19,092 nt of DNA from CAZSGN01 sp964606415 (GTDB lineage: Bacteria; Bacteroidota; Bacteroidia; Bacteroidales; JBBRXJ01), in assembly GCA_964606415.1 (NCBI GenBank), contig CAZSGN010000015.1, positions 1 through 19,092 of the forward strand, given 5' to 3'. Positions within the stretch are counted from its first letter, which is position 1; each line of letters begins with the position of its first letter. A program made the position numbers and the translations under genes. The notes under the pieces were generated by a model. It was not told the DNA's origin. It did not search any database and saw only the letters and a list, made by a program, of their open reading frames with translations. Positions 16,055-19,092 of the stretch are shown piece after piece.

Positions 16055-16840
16055 TTAAAATTTTATGTCATTCATAGATAGTATGCTTGCTCCTTTAGAT
16101 ATGGCCTCTTTGTATGTTGGCTCTGCCTGCTCCTCAAAACCAGGGATATTGGACATGCCATCTTCCAGTATCGTGATTTTGGAAATAATATCCGGAAATA
16201 CATTTAATTGCCTGAGCGTATAAGCGACACAATGCGTCCTGGCTTCCCCGGCAAGATAAATATGATCAAAGCCACGAAGCCTGGCAAGCAAGTTCTCATT
16301 TAATTGCGTCTCGGGTTCACCGGCAATGGGCACATTAGCCTTTAAAGCCCCGAAATGTTCGGTATAAGGATTGGTTCCTTTCCGTACCACTTCATAAAAT
16401 TCGCCCTGTTCCCTGGCCCAGTCAGCAACAGCCTCCATTACCTGCTGATTACCTGCAGCTCCGAAAGAGCCTTCCAGGCAGTGTTCCGGCCAGATGATAT
16501 GAGGGTAATCCCCCTGCTTTTCAAGCTCATGAATATACTGATGCGCATGTTCCTGTTGAAAACGGGCTTTCCACTTCCCTTTTTCAATGTCATCAGCGCT
16601 TATGTGTATTAAGGGTTCCGGATAATGGCCATGCTCATCCACCCAAAAGGAAGGATGAGAAATATCTTTTACCTGGTGGTTATCCTGGGTCATGGTGATA
16701 TGGCTAATATGGCCGGCATTATCACGAATAAATGCAGCCACCCTTTTTACATCTTCTTCTGCTCCCGGGACATATAGTGAACCCTCCGGATGACAAAAAT
16801 CATTTTGCATGTCAATCAGCAGTAACAAATTATTATTCAT
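16055..16840 (-). CDS. pncA: Nicotinamidase-like cysteine hydrolase (isochorismatase family)
   Basis: A 261-residue isochorismatase-fold hydrolase, predicted to deamidate nicotinamide to nicotinate. The catalytic triad can be placed as D10 (LLLIDMQNDF), K154 (VRKGTNPYTEHF) and C204 (ARTHCVAYT). Metal ligands expected in nicotinamidases are also present: D53 and H55 (TQDNH), H62 (SHPSF) and H120 in WPEHCLEGSFGA. The protein is about 50 residues longer than E. coli PncA, with extra sequence between about 63 and 118 and near 165-190, so it belongs to a longer cysteine-hydrolase subgroup. The immediate neighbour pncB, three bases downstream, strongly supports the nicotinamidase role. It is divergent from the TauE/SafE permease gene across 102 bp. 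The symbol rests on motifs plus context. Confidence 0.88.
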   Translation of the reverse strand: MNNNLLLLIDMQNDFCHPEGSLYVPGAEEDVKRVAAFIRDNAGHISHITMTQDNHQVKDISHPSFWVDEHGHYPEPLIHISADDIEKGKWKARFQQEHAHQYIHELEKQGDYPHIIWPEHCLEGSFGAAGNQQVMEAVADWAREQGEFYEVVRKGTNPYTEHFGALKANVPIAGEPETQLNENLLARLRGFDHIYLAGEARTHCVAYTLRQLNVFPDIISKITILEDGMSNIPGFEEQAEPTYKEAISKGASILSMNDIKF

Positions 16841-16918
16841 GATGGTATTTATTTTTGATATTCATTGCATTACTACCAATTATTATGCCATGGTGATGAG
16901 AAGCTTGCAGAAAGTGAT

Positions 16919-16926
16919 TAATTTTG
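16919..16926 (+). promoter_or_regulatory. -7 promoter box for the TauE/SafE gene
   Basis: TAATTTTG matches TAnnTTTG exactly and lies 16 bp before ATG 16943 in the gap shared with the divergent nicotinamidase gene. No properly spaced -33 element was found; the nearest TTG (16905-16907) is too close. Confidence 0.35.
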
Positions 16927-16942
16927 CGGGCAAATAATACAG

Positions 16943-17695
16943 ATGCCATATTTTGATATAAGTATACTTCAGTGGGTGCTGATTGGTTTATGCGGGCTGG
17001 CAATTGGTTTATCAAAAACCGGATTATCGGGTGCCGGATTGTTTGTGGTACCCGTTATGGCTGCTGTCTTTGGCGGACGGCCATCCACAGGGCTTTTGTT
17101 ACCGATGTTGATTATGGCGGATGCTTTTGCTGTCTGGTATTATAACAGGCATGCCGAATGGAAGCATGTTTTGCGGCTTTTGCCCTGGGCTATTGCTGGC
17201 GTCATTTTAGCCACCCTCACCGGGAATATGATTAAAGGCGAAACATTCACCCTGTTTATTTCCATCACCGTTTTAGTGAGCATTGTGTTAATTGTCTGGA
17301 ACGACATCAGTAAAAGAAAAAATCAAAAAATTCCTGAACATTGGGTTTTTTCAGCCCTGGTCGGGATTGCTGGCGGTTTTGCTACCATGATAGGCAATGC
17401 CGCAGGGCCTATATTCTCTATTTACCTGTTATCCATGCATTTACCCAAAAATAATTTCATCGGGACAAGAGCATGGTTTTTCTTTATTATCAACCTGTTT
17501 AAAGTTCCCCTGCATATCTTTGCCTGGCAAACCATAACCTGGCAGACTCTGCTTTTTGACTTCTCGGTATTACCGGCCATTATTGTGGGTGTTGTGCTCG
17601 GGATCTTTATTGTGAAAAAAATTCCTGAGCAGGCCTACCGGCTTATTGTCATTGTCACTATTATTATCGCGGCCGGGTTAATGTTGTTTAGATAA
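16943..17695 (+). CDS. TauE/SafE-family permease (putative sulfite/organosulfonate exporter)
   Basis: A 250-residue inner-membrane protein with about eight hydrophobic segments. The two repeated family halves are recognisable: GLCGLAIGLSKTGLSGAG at residues 15-32 and GIAGGFATMIGNAAGP at 141-156, together with LPMLIMADAFAVWYY (53-67). Members of this family (formerly DUF81) are linked to export of sulfite, sulfoacetate or related anions in a few bacteria, but most have no proven substrate. Nothing next to it points to sulfur metabolism: the divergent operon is NAD salvage and the convergent pair encodes exported proteins. The start ATG 16943 is preceded by a -7-like box. Substrate remains open. 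Confidence 0.9.
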   Translation: MPYFDISILQWVLIGLCGLAIGLSKTGLSGAGLFVVPVMAAVFGGRPSTGLLLPMLIMADAFAVWYYNRHAEWKHVLRLLPWAIAGVILATLTGNMIKGETFTLFISITVLVSIVLIVWNDISKRKNQKIPEHWVFSALVGIAGGFATMIGNAAGPIFSIYLLSMHLPKNNFIGTRAWFFFIINLFKVPLHIFAWQTITWQTLLFDFSVLPAIIVGVVLGIFIVKKIPEQAYRLIVIVTIIIAAGLMLFR

Positions 17696-17816
17696 GTCTA
17701 TGAAAAAGTTATTAGTTCACTGGCATATCCCTGCCGCAATCGTCTGCTTGTGGTCTTTTTGAAGCACCAATGTATTGGTAGAAAGCTTTAATATTAAATA
17801 CAAATCATTTCGAGAT

Positions 17817-18266
17817 TTAGCGGCTTTTTTGCAGCAATGTTTCCAGGTAATTTTTGAATGCTGTTTTGCCATGCGATCCGCGGATAAGATAAGGCTCACC
17901 GTACGAAGGACAAAATAAAAAAGCGGGAATGCCTGTGACTTCGATATCTTTGGTTAATCGGGCATTTTTCTCAACATGTATTTTGTAAAACCGGATATCG
18001 TCAGCATATTCAACCGAGAATTGGTCAATCATGGGTTGCATTATCCGGCACGCGTTGGACCAGTCCGCATAAAAATCCACAACAGCCGGCTTATCACCCA
18101 GGTATGTCCAGTTGGTATCTGCCGGGTAATTGTACAGGTTTTCGATAAAAAAACTCCTGTCTATGGTATTGACATAAGAATCCATTGGTTGTGAATACAC
18201 CCGGGGTTGAAAAACAAAAAGATGTATCAGTATAAAAAACAGGAAAGCCTTTATTTTTATCATCAT
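17817..18266 (-). CDS. Exported thioredoxin-fold protein lacking the first active-site cysteine
   Basis: A 149-residue thioredoxin-like protein with a signal peptide (hydrophobic residues 7-20, probable cleavage after VYS or SQ near 25-26), so it should act in the periplasm or envelope. The thioredoxin strand AVVDFYADW (61-69) is followed by W-S-N-A-C (69-73) in place of W-C-G-P-C: the nucleophilic first cysteine is serine and only the second, C73, remains. The cis-proline loop TGIPAF (111-116) is intact, and another cysteine, C119, follows in FLFC. A normal disulfide exchange cycle is therefore not possible through a CxxC pair. Start ATG 18266 overlaps the upstream TGA stop in a TGATG arrangement; GTG 18269 or ATG 18263 are alternatives. 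Translational coupling with the Lys/His-rich gene is likely. Confidence 0.88.
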   Translation of the reverse strand: MMIKIKAFLFFILIHLFVFQPRVYSQPMDSYVNTIDRSFFIENLYNYPADTNWTYLGDKPAVVDFYADWSNACRIMQPMIDQFSVEYADDIRFYKIHVEKNARLTKDIEVTGIPAFLFCPSYGEPYLIRGSHGKTAFKNYLETLLQKSR

Positions 18267-18655
18267 CACTCAACTTCCAGTTCCATGTGAGCGGAAAATT
18301 TTTTCTGGGGCTTGTCTCCGAAATAATCAAGTTCAAAATAGGTAGATGATTGAAGGTCATTTTCGTTAAGCCCGAGGGGTATTTCCGCAGAAACCTTCCA
18401 GTCTCCATTATTATAATGGATATAAATGCCTTCGCGGGTATCGTAATAAGTTTTATGTTCTTTAAAAAAGACATACCTTGTTTTAGCCCGGAAGCCATGA
18501 GCTGGCGCCCATGATGGAGGCCCCTGCTCTGCCTTGTGTTGATGTTTTTGGTGTGTCTTTTCTTTTTTCTGCTTCTTTTTAGCATGCCCGGGGGGTTGGG
18601 CGTAAACACTTAAGAAAATAGATATAAAAGATATAAAAAATATAATTCTTTTCAT
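18266..18655 (-). CDS. Exported Lys/His-rich protein of unknown function
   Basis: A 129-residue exported protein. Residues 1-19 are a signal peptide (MKRIIFFISF..., cleavage probably after VYA). The mature N-terminus at about 20-45 is strongly basic and histidine-rich (GHAKKKQKKEKTHQKHQHK), a composition that could bind metal ions, polyanions or simply be a linker. Residues about 47-90 contain aromatic segments (PSWAPAHGF, RYVFFKEHKTYYDT, IYIHYNNGDWKVS) that resemble small exported Bacteroidota proteins with a YYD...Y-NNG-W pattern, for which I know no function. The last third is acidic, ending LEVE. It is followed, with overlapping stop and start codons, by the monothiol thioredoxin-like gene, suggesting that the two products work together in the envelope. 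Confidence 0.82.
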   Translation of the reverse strand: MKRIIFFISFISIFLSVYAQPPGHAKKKQKKEKTHQKHQHKAEQGPPSWAPAHGFRAKTRYVFFKEHKTYYDTREGIYIHYNNGDWKVSAEIPLGLNENDLQSSTYFELDYFGDKPQKKFSAHMELEVE

Positions 18656-18806
18656 GATCTATTAATTTATATTAAAGTATTTAAATGTTTCCAAATTATT
18701 TTAATGCTTTTATTGTCAGCTTTTTGAAATGCATTTATTAATGATTAAGCAGATATCCTTTGATCTCTGTTTTAATCTACCGATGTTCGTGTTTATTTAT
18801 CTTTTA

Positions 18807-19092
18807 TTATTTGCTATTATCTATAAGATCTCTTAGTGATGTTGATCGTTTTTTTAGAATAAAATAACTACGAGAATAAGCATTGACATTTACACCATCC
18901 CATAAAACATAATTTAAATCTGAATCTTTAATATTATATATTGGCTCAACATTATCATCAAATTCAATAATCATTTCCTTAGGATTATCTTCATCAATTT
19001 GAATATTTACATTTAAAAATTTATGATAAATAATCGGCTCAAAAAGTTGAGGCGGATTAATATTCATTAAATCTAATATTTCATCAATTGTT
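18807..19092 (-). CDS. Unrecognised protein, N-terminus cut by window edge
   Basis: The frame is open from the right edge of the window to the stop at 18807. An ATG at 19067 could start an 86-residue protein, but the eight codons upstream of it (reading TIDEILDL) are also open, so the gene more likely begins outside the window. The visible part is acidic and beta-prone in the middle (IIEFDDNVEPIYNI) and ends with a basic stretch KKRSTSLRDL. There is no signal peptide or known motif. The DNA here is more A/T-rich than the genes around 15-18 kb. I do not recognise the family. Coding status is probable from length and codon pattern, not certain. Confidence 0.55.
   Translation of the reverse strand, partial: TIDEILDLMNINPPQLFEPIIYHKFLNVNIQIDEDNPKEMIIEFDDNVEPIYNIKDSDLNYVLWDGVNVNAYSRSYFILKKRSTSLRDLIDNSK

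Noticed and set aside
18094..18609. 171-codon minus-strand frame across the two exported-protein genes
   Set aside because: Both overlapping genes have signal peptides and family features in their own frames; this frame has none.

Overview
The window looks like ordinary chromosome from a member of the Bacteroidota, most likely the Bacteroidales/Marinilabiliales side. The evidence is A+T-rich DNA with very T/A-rich intergenic stretches, few Shine-Dalgarno sequences, several matches to the Bacteroidota -7 promoter box TAnnTTTG, a Bacteroidota-style SPOR-like periplasmic protein, a UbiA-family gene overlapping or abutting a Maf gene, and a tRNA-Leu gene with encoded CCA. I see no integrase, transposase, phage gene, CRISPR array or toxin-antitoxin pair.

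Layout. 205-2115 (+): a soluble GAF histidine kinase, a perfect 21-bp palindrome, then an atypical short-chain dehydrogenase of the HTATIP2 type. 2238-4231 (+): the hflK-hflC pair, closed by a strong terminator. 4489-4575 (-): tRNA-Leu(CAG). 4811-5980 (+): an exported TPR protein with its own promoter box and terminator. 6143-7737 (-): a UbiA prenyltransferase and Maf pyrophosphatase unit. 7876-8067 (-): a small cold-shock protein with its own terminator and a 450-bp upstream region. 8518-10287 (-): typA/bipA with a GTG start. 10905-13491 (+): a conserved-looking unknown protein, a SPOR-like exported protein and a classical SDR. 13896-14816 (+): a CHAD-domain protein behind a leader with two mutually exclusive hairpins. 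14888-16840 (-): a nicotinamidase-like gene and pncB, an NAD-salvage operon. 16943-17695 (+): a TauE/SafE permease. 17817-18655 (-): two overlapping genes, an exported Lys/His-rich protein and an exported thioredoxin-fold protein that has lost its first active-site cysteine. 18807-19092 (-): the 3' part of an unrecognised gene cut by the window edge.

Functionally the window mixes membrane proteostasis (HflKC), ribosome-associated stress GTPase (TypA), RNA chaperone (Csp), NTP sanitation (Maf), lipid prenylation (UbiA), NAD salvage (pncA-like plus pncB) and envelope proteins. I do not see a convincing new defence or mobile system. The best leads for something undescribed are the CHAD leader RNA, the monothiol thioredoxin pair, the long hairpin at 1363-1408 and a pair of degenerate hairpin elements flanking the CHAD gene. 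Base composition rises by eye in G+C over about 14.9-18.3 kb compared with both flanks.
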